Source: Mucilaginibacter gracilis
Lineage (GTDB): Bacteria; Bacteroidota; Bacteroidia; Sphingobacteriales; Sphingobacteriaceae
Assembly (NCBI RefSeq): GCF_003633615.1
Contig: NZ_RBKU01000001.1
Span: forward strand, 4,650,001 to 4,714,000
Direction of reading: 5' to 3'
Length of the DNA: 64,000 nucleotides
Below the pieces are notes generated by a model, which worked only from the letters and a program-made list of their open reading frames with translations, had not been told where the DNA came from and did no database searches. This document shows, piece after piece, positions 47,705-55,174 of the stretch. Position numbers and translations under genes: made by a program. Numbering within the stretch: the stretch's first letter is position 1; the number at the start of each line of letters is the position of its first letter.

Positions 47705-47739
47705 AAAAACCCGTTTTTTATAGTAAAAAACGGGTTTTT
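47705..47739. terminator. Perfect 16-bp hairpin, bidirectional terminator
   Basis: AAAAACCCGTTTTTTA at 47705-47720 pairs exactly with 47724-47739 around a 3-base loop, and both ends are A/T-rich. On the minus strand it directly follows a tRNA-3'-end-like sequence, the usual layout for a tRNA terminator. Confidence 0.75.
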
Positions 47740-47746
47740 GATGAAG

Positions 47747-47762
47747 TGCGCCCACCTGGGCT
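47747..47762 (-). repeat. tRNA-3'-end-like fragment (minus strand)
   Basis: On the minus strand this reads AGCCCAGGTGGGCGCA and is followed by the hairpin at 47705-47739. It shares the GCGCA ending and position with the repeat at 47909 but points the other way. No tRNA body lies upstream. It is probably an attachment-site remnant. Confidence 0.35.
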
Positions 47763-47908
47763 ATATACCTAACTCTATTATCAATTGATTTTCAGCGCCT
47801 TACGAGGTATGCAAAAGGCTTGGTAGCCGCTTTGGGGATTCACCTCTCTGACAATACAAAAATAGCTAAAAATCAGCTATTTACAAAGGGAAAAAAATCA
47901 TGGTCCCG

Positions 47909-47930
47909 GGTTCGAGCCCAACCAGGCGCA
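47909..47930 (+). repeat. tRNA-3'-end repeat, copy 1 (candidate attachment site)
   Basis: The core TTCGAGCCCAACCAGGCGCA has the T-loop (TTCGAG) and acceptor end of a tRNA, but D-arm and anticodon sequence are missing upstream. A copy differing at two bases lies at 52849-52870, 4.94 kb away in the same direction. Together they look like the ends (attL/attR) of an integrated island. Confidence 0.55.
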
Positions 47931-48072
47931 TGTCGAAACAAAAATGACTTGATTGTTGGCAATCTGCAGATGGTATTAAATTAATATGACAGGCATACTA
48001 TCTTGATATTGAACTCTAATATACAGACTTCTTTTCCGCAGCAGTTAAGCTCTGACCACCCAAAGAATATTG

Positions 48073-48459
48073 TTACTCAGAAATCTCCGTTTCGAGTGAG
48101 AGCATTTCATTTTGTTTTAAAATGACTCTTCGTAGTCGCTCCTGATGTTCGTCGCCCCAAAGGCCGATGGAACGGATCAACGGGATAAGTGTTTTGCCAA
48201 AGTCAGTAAGATGATATTCTACTTTTGGCGGCATAACGGGATAGATCGTCCTGGTCACCAACTCATGATCTTCAAGCTCTTTCAGTTGTACATTAAGCAC
48301 CCGCCGTCTTGCGTCCGGTATCTTCCGTTGCAATTCACTTGGCCGTAAGTGGCCTTCATGAATGAACCAAAGGATACGGATCTTCCATTTGCCATACAGC
48401 ACTTCACCAATCAGGTCAAGGCCGCAATTGAGAGACGGGGCAATTTTTTTTACGTACAT
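48073..48459 (-). CDS. HxlR-family winged-helix regulator
   Basis: A 128-residue regulator with the HxlR hallmark Cys in LNCGLDLIGEVLYGKWKIRI and the winged-helix core RPSELQRKIPDARRRVLNVQ, LKELEDHELVTRTIYPVMPP, KVEYHLTDFGKTLIPLI. The start is set at the ATG giving MYVKKIAPSLNCG, which matches family N-termini. The frame extends 15 codons further upstream. It is divergent from the SDR gene at 48584 and probably controls it, as HxlR proteins usually regulate the adjacent divergent oxidoreductase. Confidence 0.9.
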   Translation of the reverse strand: MYVKKIAPSLNCGLDLIGEVLYGKWKIRILWFIHEGHLRPSELQRKIPDARRRVLNVQLKELEDHELVTRTIYPVMPPKVEYHLTDFGKTLIPLIRSIGLWGDEHQERLRRVILKQNEMLSLETEISE

Positions 48460-48583
48460 AATTACAAATATACAACAGCCTTTATTGGTGAGCAATACGG
48501 ACAAATTTATCCCTATTTGATTCGTAAGCCCGTAATTGTAGGGTGTTGATGTACTGCTGAGATTTGCATAAACAATAACATAT

Positions 48584-49378
48584 ATGAAAGAGCAAATGAA
48601 TTACAACAATGAATTATCCGGAAGGATCGCCCTGGTAACAGGTGGTACCAAAGGCGCCGGAAAAGCGATCGCAGAAAGGCTGTTGCAAGCTGGTGCAACT
48701 GTAATTATAACTGCGAGGAATGCCCCTGAAAAAGAAAACAGCAGCGTGCATTTTATTCCTGCCGATCTAAGTAATGCAGAGGATGCGAAGAAAGTGATCA
48801 GCGAAGTGCTGTCAACCCATGGGAGGCTGGATATCCTGGTAAACAACCTTGGTGCTTCTACGACACCAGCAGGTGGTTTTTCAGTATTGAATGATGACGA
48901 TTGGATATCGACCCTCCAAGCTAATTTATTGGCTCCTGTCAGGCTTGACAGGGGATTTTTACCACAAATGATCGAGCGGAAAGGCGGTGTTATTATTCAC
49001 ATCGCTTCTATACAGGGCATATTGCCTCTATACGATTCTACCTTGCCGTATGCAGCTTCAAAAGCAGGATTGATCAATTACAGTAAAAGTTTATCTAATG
49101 AAGTTACACCAAAAGGTGTCCGTGTGCTAGCGGTTTCGCCAGGTTGGATAAATACATCAGCATCGAAAGCCTTTTTAGGCGAGATCGCGAGAAATGCTAA
49201 TAGTACTGTAGAAGAAGCTCAGCAAAGCGTTATGGATGCATTGGGTGGCATACCTTACGGCAGGCCGGCCCACCCGGAAGAAGTAGCCGAGCTGGTCGGC
49301 TTTTTGGTTTCACCAAGAGCCAATTACTTAACCGGAACAAATTTCGTTATTGACGGCGGAACATTACCAACAATCTAA
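48584..49378 (+). CDS. Short-chain dehydrogenase/reductase
   Basis: A 264-residue classical SDR oxidoreductase. The cofactor motif is ALVTGGTKGAGKAIA (GxxxGxG type), NN-G is in ILVNNLGAS, and the catalytic Tyr-Lys pair is in LPYAASKAGLINY. The tail LTGTNFVIDGGTLPTI is typical of classical SDRs. TARN after the second strand suggests NADPH preference. It lies in line with the SnoaL-like gene 18 bases downstream. The substrate cannot be told from sequence. Confidence 0.92.
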   Translation: MKEQMNYNNELSGRIALVTGGTKGAGKAIAERLLQAGATVIITARNAPEKENSSVHFIPADLSNAEDAKKVISEVLSTHGRLDILVNNLGASTTPAGGFSVLNDDDWISTLQANLLAPVRLDRGFLPQMIERKGGVIIHIASIQGILPLYDSTLPYAASKAGLINYSKSLSNEVTPKGVRVLAVSPGWINTSASKAFLGEIARNANSTVEEAQQSVMDALGGIPYGRPAHPEEVAELVGFLVSPRANYLTGTNFVIDGGTLPTI

Positions 49379-49396
49379 AAACAAATACATCATATC

Positions 49397-49720
49397 ATGG
49401 AATTACCACAAGTAGTAGAGCGCTTCATAGAAACGCAGCAGATTTACGACAGCAAGGCTTTCACGGAATGCTTCACCGAAACAGCCATCGTTCATGACGA
49501 AGGCAAGACTCACACCGGCAGAGAAGAAATTCACCAGTGGATCGAACATGCAATGGAGGCATATAAATCTCAGCTGAAACCGCTTCAATACGAAGAGTCG
49601 GGTTCAAAGGGCATGTTAACCGCAAAGGTTTCAGGCACATTTCCAGGAAGTCCTATCGTGCTGAAATTTCATTTAGGCCTAAAGGACGGTCTTATCGATT
49701 CGTTGAACGTAACAGAATAA
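49397..49720 (+). CDS. SnoaL/NTF2-like protein
   Basis: A 107-residue cone-fold protein of the SnoaL/NTF2 superfamily. The helix ERFIETQQIYDSKAFTECFT is followed by AIVHDEGKTHTGREEIHQWI and strands ending VLKFHLGLKDGLIDSLNV. It shares a transcript with the SDR upstream and ends at a terminator. The pair may act on the same small molecule. Confidence 0.8.
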   Translation: MELPQVVERFIETQQIYDSKAFTECFTETAIVHDEGKTHTGREEIHQWIEHAMEAYKSQLKPLQYEESGSKGMLTAKVSGTFPGSPIVLKFHLGLKDGLIDSLNVTE

Positions 49721-49751
49721 TTTACAGCAAACAGGCAGCACTGATAAATCA

Positions 49752-49789
49752 TTAGAAAACCGCCTATCTTAGGGACGGCGGTTTTCTAA
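49752..49789. terminator. Terminator between convergent genes
   Basis: TTAGAAAACCGCC at 49752-49764 pairs exactly with 49777-49789 around a 12-base loop. It separates the SDR/SnoaL transcript from the convergent TIR gene. Confidence 0.75.
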
Positions 49790-49886
49790 ATTAAGCACTA
49801 CCAGGTGCATATTCATTTCATCAAATGAATGATTTATTATCTGGCTTCCGGGGTTTCAATTTCTGTAGGTAAGCTATCCTCTGTTG

Positions 49887-50834
49887 TTAATCTGCATCAA
49901 ATGTGATTCCAACCTGTTCAATAAATGCGTTCCAGAGCTTTTCAGAAATTTCCTTTACTGTCCATGACTTTTTTTCACTTGAGCCATAGATATTTTTTGC
50001 AGACCAATAAAGCTGATATTGGTCATTTTCAATCATAAATATATTATCCATTTGAATGGAATTCTGCTGGCGACGTTCAGCGAGTGTATATGAGATATCG
50101 GCTCTTCCGAACATGGATTCGTTCGGCATAAATACTGTGATATATCCGTTACTGTTTACTTTTGCTCTATTCGATATCAAGCAGCTAAAACTGTCCTTAT
50201 CTTCGGTTAACAGCATTGCTTGTATGTTATCAACGGTGTTGATCTCATCAATAGATTCTACGAAGAACTTTTTTATCCCATTAAAAGAATCTCTCCTGAA
50301 ATTAACAACATCAACTTGTGTAAAATCCTTTTTTACTTTGTAATTTTTAGAAGGTAAGGTTGCTGATTCACTCGTTGCAGTGATTTTAATTGGCGCTTTC
50401 AGCGCATCCAGCAATCGTCGCAGTTCACTTATAATATTTAAGTAAGCAGCGTTATCGTTTGTCCAGTCACTAATTGGTTTGCCATCTTTTGGCACTGCTT
50501 TCATTTCACGAAATGGCGAATTTAACCAGTCACAATGTTCAGCTATAATTGGAACTATGATCATCTTTCCGGCTGCCTGGAGTTCCAAAGCCTGTTGAAA
50601 TTCTTTTTCGTAACAGTAATTGGAATTAAGGTAATCCGGACTAACGATAGCAATAAATAGCTCAGACGACGATAACGCCAATGAAATAGTTTGGTTAAGA
50701 TTAGTTCCCACCAATATCTCTTGATCCTGCCAGGCATCAATTTTACCCTCACGTCTTAAAATTGCAAGATGCGTATGTAATTTTTCTTTAATCTTTTCGT
50801 CAGCATGACTATAGGATATAAAAGCTCTGGCCAT
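49887..50834 (-). CDS. TIR-domain protein with novel C-terminal domain
   Basis: A 315-residue protein. Residues 1-140 are a TIR domain: FISYSHADEKIKEKL, then WQDQEILVGTNLNQTISLAL, SSELFIAIVSPDYLNSNYCY and EKEFQQAL. The likely catalytic Glu is in the EKEF element (E78, with E76 the alternative), and MIIVPIIAEHCDW follows. Bacterial TIR domains of this type usually cleave NAD+ or make signalling nucleotides. Residues 165-315 (VDVVNFRRDSFNGIKKFFVE...FSCLISNRAKVNS...WTVKEISEKLWNAFIEQ) match nothing I recognise and may sense the trigger. It lies 127 bases after the TAC operon, same strand, inside the tRNA-end repeats. An anti-phage role is likely but inferred. Confidence 0.88.
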   Translation of the reverse strand: MARAFISYSHADEKIKEKLHTHLAILRREGKIDAWQDQEILVGTNLNQTISLALSSSELFIAIVSPDYLNSNYCYEKEFQQALELQAAGKMIIVPIIAEHCDWLNSPFREMKAVPKDGKPISDWTNDNAAYLNIISELRRLLDALKAPIKITATSESATLPSKNYKVKKDFTQVDVVNFRRDSFNGIKKFFVESIDEINTVDNIQAMLLTEDKDSFSCLISNRAKVNSNGYITVFMPNESMFGRADISYTLAERRQQNSIQMDNIFMIENDQYQLYWSAKNIYGSSEKKSWTVKEISEKLWNAFIEQVGITFDAD

Positions 50835-50960
50835 AAAATTGATTTTGTTTTTAAAGGTGACGAAAGTTCAGATAGTATATGCAACACTTAATAGTTAAGG
50901 TTGGTTCGCTTTGCAGTAAACATCGAAACTTATCCATCCATTTTAAATCATCCCTGTATC

Positions 50961-51401
50961 TTATTCTTCTGCTTCATTTACTGAAAAGTTGGCAGGGTCG
51001 ATCACAGGAAGAATTGCCCCTTGCAAAGCGGTTCCTTTAAATTGCGCAAACATTAACCCGCGAGTGGTAGATAAGGCAATTGTATTTACGAAAAACTGTA
51101 GTTCGTCAGGAATCAAGTGCTTTCCTTTTTTATTTTGCTTTATATGCTCGATCCCGATTAATTCAAAATGATATTTCGCGATCAGATGCCCCAAAATGGG
51201 CGCGTCGCTACCATCACGTATATCAATACGATTGGTCACAATCAATCTTTTTTTTTCTGAATTGATAAAACTTTCCAGAGCTATGCGAAATTGAAATCCC
51301 TGGGCGGCTTTAAATCCTTCCGGGATATTCAGGCCAAAACCTGCTTGTTCTATCTGAACCAGTTGAAAATCTATTTCAGGATGTTTTTTTGTCTTGCTCA
51401 T
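50961..51401 (-). CDS. SecB-like chaperone of a TAC toxin-antitoxin system
   Basis: A 146-residue protein with a SecB-like fold pattern: a beta-sheet segment (FRIALESFINSEKKRLIVTN), the strand-rich middle HLIAKYHFELIGIEHI, the helix IPDELQFFVNTIALSTTRGL and the closing AILPVIDPANFSV. The end strongly resembles SecB-type proteins in which STTRG-(F/L) precedes LPxIDP. Its position directly after a HigB-HigA pair, 2 bases from the antitoxin stop, matches toxin-antitoxin-chaperone (TAC) loci, where a SecB-like chaperone keeps the antitoxin folded. A housekeeping SecB is unlikely here, as it is operonic with a toxin. Confidence 0.8.
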   Translation of the reverse strand: MSKTKKHPEIDFQLVQIEQAGFGLNIPEGFKAAQGFQFRIALESFINSEKKRLIVTNRIDIRDGSDAPILGHLIAKYHFELIGIEHIKQNKKGKHLIPDELQFFVNTIALSTTRGLMFAQFKGTALQGAILPVIDPANFSVNEAEE

Positions 51402-51403
51402 GG

Positions 51404-52036
51404 TTAAGCTTTTAATGCGTAATTCCTGTCTTCGTCAACATCTTTTTTGTTCTTTGGACGCAAATCATTGGCGTTTCCGACCCAATAGGTTGTTCCTAAG
51501 GTTTGCCAATTCTTGCTGCCATGGTGGGGAACGACCAGCATTCCCTGAGCATTATCAGTCTGTCTGATATAATCTGCCCAGTCATCAGGATCGCTTACTC
51601 CCTCCAAATGAATATAAGTGGGGTCAGTGGAAATAAGACCAGGATAAATCGCCGTCGGTCCGCCACCGTAATATATCCTCGAATAGGCTGTTCCCGCCAG
51701 CCCTGTCACAGCAAAATTCGACCGAAAGACAAGTTCCTGTGGTTTTTCCCTAAACAGTTCTGCCAAGGGCACCTCAAGCACGACGCAGATTTGAGTTAAC
51801 GTGTCCAAAGTAAAATTATGAATACCGCTCAACCACTTGCTAATAACTGAGGGTTGCTGTTCCACGCGAACGGCAAATGAGGATTTGTTCCAGCCGCGCT
51901 CTTTGATTAATTCACCGATACGGACTGCAATCAGCATTCTATCTTCCGTTCTTTTCGCTTCAAGCGGATCGATCTCGTCCATTAAGGCATCGAGTACCGG
52001 TGTCCGGCTAGTCGTTTTATTTTCTTTATTCATCAT
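51404..52036 (-). CDS. higA: HigA-type XRE antitoxin with long C-terminal extension
   Basis: A 210-residue antitoxin. The start is at the ATGATG overlapping the toxin stop, a coupling typical of TA pairs. The frame is open 24 codons further into the toxin gene, but that part is a shadow. Residues 35-95 hold an XRE helix-turn-helix (RIGELIKERGWNKSSFAVRV, EQQPSVISKWLSGIHNFTLD). The remaining 110 residues (TAYSRIYYGGGPTAIYPGLI, DDWADYIRQTDNAQGMLVVP) are far longer than in plain HigA. They are the likely chaperone-addiction region that makes the antitoxin depend on the SecB-like protein. It should autorepress through the palindrome at 52565. Confidence 0.82.
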   Translation of the reverse strand: MMNKENKTTSRTPVLDALMDEIDPLEAKRTEDRMLIAVRIGELIKERGWNKSSFAVRVEQQPSVISKWLSGIHNFTLDTLTQICVVLEVPLAELFREKPQELVFRSNFAVTGLAGTAYSRIYYGGGPTAIYPGLISTDPTYIHLEGVSDPDDWADYIRQTDNAQGMLVVPHHGSKNWQTLGTTYWVGNANDLRPKNKKDVDEDRNYALKA

Positions 52037-52520
52037 CGTCCTCCATAAAGGTAAGATCACCATTAATGTCTTTAAACCCAGAAGCCCATTTAAGGTCTCC
52101 ATCTTCAAAGCGCTTATGCACTTTTTTAGCGACCTTTATCATTAGTTCGGCATGGTAAGTCAAATTAGGGTCGTCCTGCCATGCTTGTACTTCTTTCGGC
52201 CCGCCTCCACCCAAAATCACACAGTCGCCGCCGAATCGCATGCAATATAGCCGCAGCTTCTTATCTGGATCGTCATACAAGGCGCATACCAAGTCGCCAT
52301 ACTTTCCTTCGAAGGGTTTAAAGAACTGTTCTCTGGCGCCGGTCTTATGACCAATGACACGTAGCCGGTTAATGATATCTTTTACTTCAGGCAAGTAATC
52401 TACCTGGTATTCAGCTAGAAATTGTTCGAATACAGAAGACGGCTGACCTGCTAAGGTCACAGCATAGACCGAAGCCTCACTGCCGCTCAACTTATCTACT
52501 TTCTCTAAACCAAAGTTCAT
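52026..52520 (-). CDS. higB: HigB/RelE-superfamily toxin
   Basis: A 164-residue toxin. The RelE-like core shows IINRLRVIGHKTGAREQFFK, DLVCALYDDPDKKLRLYCMR and FGGDCVILGGGGPKE, the last matching the (I/V)ILGGGGPK signature of Gp49/HigB-type toxins. The acidic end (FMEDDDE) overlaps the antitoxin start. It is the first gene of the operon, as in HigBA order, and probably cleaves mRNA on ribosomes. It is longer than typical HigB (about 95-120 residues) owing to a helical C-terminal region (AELMIKVAKKVHKRFEDGD). Confidence 0.82.
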   Translation of the reverse strand: MNFGLEKVDKLSGSEASVYAVTLAGQPSSVFEQFLAEYQVDYLPEVKDIINRLRVIGHKTGAREQFFKPFEGKYGDLVCALYDDPDKKLRLYCMRFGGDCVILGGGGPKEVQAWQDDPNLTYHAELMIKVAKKVHKRFEDGDLKWASGFKDINGDLTFMEDDDE

Positions 52521-52550
52521 TTAAAAATACATTAATTTTACTATAATATA

Positions 52551-52558
52551 CAAATATA
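52551..52558 (-). promoter_or_regulatory. -7 promoter box of the TAC operon
   Basis: On the minus strand this is TATATTTG, a match to TAnnTTTG, 30 bases before the toxin ATG at 52520. The palindrome at 52565-52584 covers the place of the -33 element. Confidence 0.5.
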
Positions 52559-52564
52559 GAGAAA

Positions 52565-52584
52565 ATTTCACTTATAAGTGAAAT
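52565..52584. promoter_or_regulatory. 20-bp perfect palindrome, candidate antitoxin operator
   Basis: ATTTCACTTATAAGTGAAAT is perfectly symmetric and centred about 54 bases before the toxin ATG, just upstream of the -7 box. This is the expected position and size for a dimeric XRE antitoxin site that blocks RNA polymerase. Confidence 0.65.
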
Positions 52585-52848
52585 AGGTATATTGTGCTAA
52601 GAATTCTAACAACGAAAGAATTCGTTACTAAATATCTACAGAACAAGTAAAATCTTCCAAACCAGTAATGCCAAATATCTAAGGGGATTTAAATTCTTCG
52701 ATGAAATTGGTTAATACACTAAGTAGCATTCGTAATGCGCTGATAAATAGTTTATTAAGGCGAATACAGGTTAAGGCACATTACCTAACTGGCCCCCATG
52801 ATTAAAAGACATTTCTAATCAACTAAAAATCAATATGATACACAGGTA

Positions 52849-52870
52849 GGTTCGAGTCCAACTAGGCGCA
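52849..52870 (+). repeat. tRNA-3'-end repeat, copy 2 (candidate attachment site)
   Basis: The core TTCGAGTCCAACTAGGCGCA matches copy 1 at 47909 in 20 of 22 positions over the full repeat. It is followed at once by a strong terminator at 52872, so it is probably the original tRNA end that stayed with its terminator after integration. Confidence 0.6.
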
Positions 52871-52871
52871 C

Positions 52872-52905
52872 AAAACGGCCTTTACGATAGCGTAAAGGCC
52901 GTTTT
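52872..52905 (+). terminator. 15-bp hairpin terminator after the tRNA-end repeat
   Basis: AAAACGGCCTTTACG at 52872-52886 pairs exactly with 52891-52905 around a 4-base loop, followed by TATTTT. It ends the tRNA-like transcript, not a protein gene. Confidence 0.8.
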
Positions 52906-53110
52906 TATTTTCTGTCCATTTTTGTAACCTGTGTTTATAGTGAATAGAGGCACTTTTTGGTTCGAGCACGGTTGGGGTTTTTGAATAATACATTTATATT
53001 GATCCGGTGAATTAGAAATATCAGAGTCCTTTTGGATACTATAAAACGGAATATGGTTACTCTACGCCAGCAGTTAACCAGGAAATTTGCCTTCATTAAT
53101 CATAAAAAAA

Positions 53111-53941
53111 ATGAAGAATCAAAAAGTATGGTACGTAACCGGTGCGTCTAAAGGATTAGGCCTTAACCTGGTAAAATTACTTTTATCTAACGGCAATAAA
53201 GTAGCTGCCACCTCAAGGAATAGTAGTGCTTTTGATAAACTTGTGGCAGCATACCCGGATAATTTATTGCCCTTGGCAGTAGATATTACCAGGGATGAAA
53301 GCGTAAAACAAAGCATTAGCCAAACAATTGGTAATTTTGGTAAGCTGGATGTAGTTGTAAATAATGCAGGCTATTCCCTGGTAGGCAGCATAGAAGAATT
53401 GAGTGATCAGGAATTTAGGGAAACAATTGATGTAAATTTATTTGGAACTGTTAATACGATTAGAGCGGCCATGCCGCATTTCAGGAAGCAGGGTTCAGGG
53501 CATTTTATTAATATATCCTCTAATGCCGGCTATATCGGCTTTGCTACCGCCGGTAGTTATAATGCTGCAAAGTTTGCCGTGGTAGGAATTTCCGAAGCGC
53601 TGGCGGAAGAAAGCAAAGCATTTGGGATTAAGGTAACCGTTGTTGCTCCGGGGCAGTTCAGAACCAGTTTTATGGATTCTCTGGCTTTTGCTGAAAATAA
53701 AATTGCTGTTTACAAATTGGTCGAGGCGGAAAAAATGTGGCGGGAATATAGCGGCACGCAAAGAGGCGACCCAGCGAAATTGGCACAGGTGTTGATGGAT
53801 CTGGCTAACCATCCAAATCCTCCCCTTCATCTGCTGGCAGGGCCGGATACCTATCAACTGGTTACTGAACACCGTGAAAAAGAAAAGCAGGAATTTGCGG
53901 CCTGGAAAGATATAACCTTGTCAACAGATTTCGATCAATAA
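53111..53941 (+). CDS. Short-chain dehydrogenase/reductase (paralogue 1)
   Basis: A 276-residue SDR. The start is set at the ATG giving MKNQKVWYVTGASKGLG, since paralogues at 58775 and 61349 begin at the same place. The frame extends 8 codons upstream. Cofactor motif TGASKGLG, NNAG in VVVNNAGYS, catalytic Ser-Tyr-Lys in INISSNAGYIGF and YNAAKFAVVG. The C-terminus (RGDPAKLAQVLMDLANHPNP, PPLHLLAGPDTYQLV) is shared with the other paralogues. It is followed 58 bases later by an AraC gene. Confidence 0.9.
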   Translation: MKNQKVWYVTGASKGLGLNLVKLLLSNGNKVAATSRNSSAFDKLVAAYPDNLLPLAVDITRDESVKQSISQTIGNFGKLDVVVNNAGYSLVGSIEELSDQEFRETIDVNLFGTVNTIRAAMPHFRKQGSGHFINISSNAGYIGFATAGSYNAAKFAVVGISEALAEESKAFGIKVTVVAPGQFRTSFMDSLAFAENKIAVYKLVEAEKMWREYSGTQRGDPAKLAQVLMDLANHPNPPLHLLAGPDTYQLVTEHREKEKQEFAAWKDITLSTDFDQ

Positions 53942-53948
53942 AACTTCC

Positions 53949-53980
53949 GGGAAAACCTTAAATTAGCTTTAGGGTTTTCC
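53949..53980. terminator. Hairpin between SDR and AraC genes
   Basis: GGAAAACC-TAAA pairs with TTTA-GGTTTTCC with one bulge on each side. It lies between the SDR stop and the AraC start, so it may partly terminate or attenuate. Confidence 0.4.
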
Positions 53981-53999
53981 GCTTTGATAAAGAAAGACA

Positions 54000-54914
54000 A
54001 TGAATAGACAAACAAATCCGCCATATAGGTTTCAATCTATATCTGAACTTCATCGTGTACTGGAATTGACCAAACCAAAACATCCTTTGATAAGCGTTAT
54101 AGATTTTGAAAAGATAAAGTGCTATTCTGAAGAAAAGCTTCGAAGTGTTTCGTATAACTTCTACTGTATCGCTATCAAAAAAAAATTTGAAGGCAAAATG
54201 AAATATGGACAAAATTATTATGATTTTGATGAAGGGTTGATGACTTTTTTTGCCCCCGGCCAGGTAGTGACTACGGATATCAATTATGATAGAATTTTAT
54301 CCGGCTGGTGGCTGGTAGTTCATCCTGATTTTATTCAGCATACATCTCTTGCCAAAAAAATAGCAGGGTATGTTTTTTTTTCTTATGCAGTATATGAAGC
54401 ACTGCACCTGGCAGAAGAGGAGGAGGTGATGCTGGAAGATATCATTAAAAAAATTGCAATTGAATCTGCTTCTCCGGCGGATCGGTTTAGTCAGGATGTC
54501 ATCATATCTTACCTGGAGCTGTTTCTGAATTACTGTAACCGTTTTTATAACCGGCAATTTATAACGCGGAAACAAGCCGGTAATGATGTGTTGAGCAGAT
54601 TGGAAGAATTGCTTAATGAGCACTTCACAGAAACCGGCGAAAAAGGTTTACCTACAGTACAATACCTGGCCGGGGAACTTAACCTGTCGCCCAAATATTT
54701 AAGCGATATGCTTAAAGCTGTTACAGGCCGTAACACCCAACAACATATTCATGACAAACTGATCGAAAAAGCCAAAAACTTTCTATCAACCACTTCTTTA
54801 TCAGTTGCCGAAATCGCCTACCGGTTGGGATTTGAGCATCCGCAATCACTTCATAAACTCTTTCGGGCCAGAGTCGATGAATCTCCACTTGAATTCAGGC
54901 AGCGCTTTAATTAA
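54000..54914 (+). CDS. AraC-family regulator (paralogue 1)
   Basis: A 304-residue regulator with an N-terminal cupin-like sensor part (about 1-180: YRFQSISELHRVLELTKPKH, MKYGQNYYDFDEGLMTFFAP) and a C-terminal AraC domain (about 210-304: YLAGELNLSPKYLSDMLKAV, TGRNTQQHIHDKLIEKAKNF, VAEIAYRLGFEHPQSLHKLF). It follows an SDR gene, as do its paralogues, and likely controls that SDR. Confidence 0.92.
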   Translation: MNRQTNPPYRFQSISELHRVLELTKPKHPLISVIDFEKIKCYSEEKLRSVSYNFYCIAIKKKFEGKMKYGQNYYDFDEGLMTFFAPGQVVTTDINYDRILSGWWLVVHPDFIQHTSLAKKIAGYVFFSYAVYEALHLAEEEEVMLEDIIKKIAIESASPADRFSQDVIISYLELFLNYCNRFYNRQFITRKQAGNDVLSRLEELLNEHFTETGEKGLPTVQYLAGELNLSPKYLSDMLKAVTGRNTQQHIHDKLIEKAKNFLSTTSLSVAEIAYRLGFEHPQSLHKLFRARVDESPLEFRQRFN

Positions 54915-54961
54915 CTTTAAGGGGCTCCTAGTTTGATCTGGGGCGCTTATAACTACAAAAA

Positions 54962-54983
54962 GCCGGACACCGGTATCGAACCG
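54962..54983 (-). repeat. tRNA T-arm-like fragment (minus strand)
   Basis: On the minus strand it reads GGTTCGATACCGGTGTCCGG, with a T-loop flanked by pairing bases. No tRNA body is present. It may mark another integration scar between the AraC gene and the AbiE pair. Confidence 0.25.
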
Positions 54984-55174
54984 GATATATTTAATTGGAC
55001 ACAGTTGTAATCAACCTCAAAGAGAAGACAATGCGGCCAAATTTCTTAAATCATCCATGAAATGGTTCGACAAGCACCCATTAGGGTACATTAAATTGTG
55101 TTTGATGCCAAATTCGGGTTACACCTTAAAATTATCTTATTTTAAGGTGATCAGTAAGCGTAACATCTTTCGGA

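Noticed and set aside
47745..47930. A possible complete tRNA between the GCGCCCA at 47749 and the GGCGCA at 47930
   Set aside because: The span is 181 bases, with no D-arm or anticodon stem in between. Only acceptor/T-loop ends are present, so it is treated as attachment-site remnants.
48465..48472. A TATATTTG box on the minus strand before the HxlR gene
   Set aside because: It lies only 6 bases from the best start codon, too close for a normal leader, so I did not list it as a promoter.
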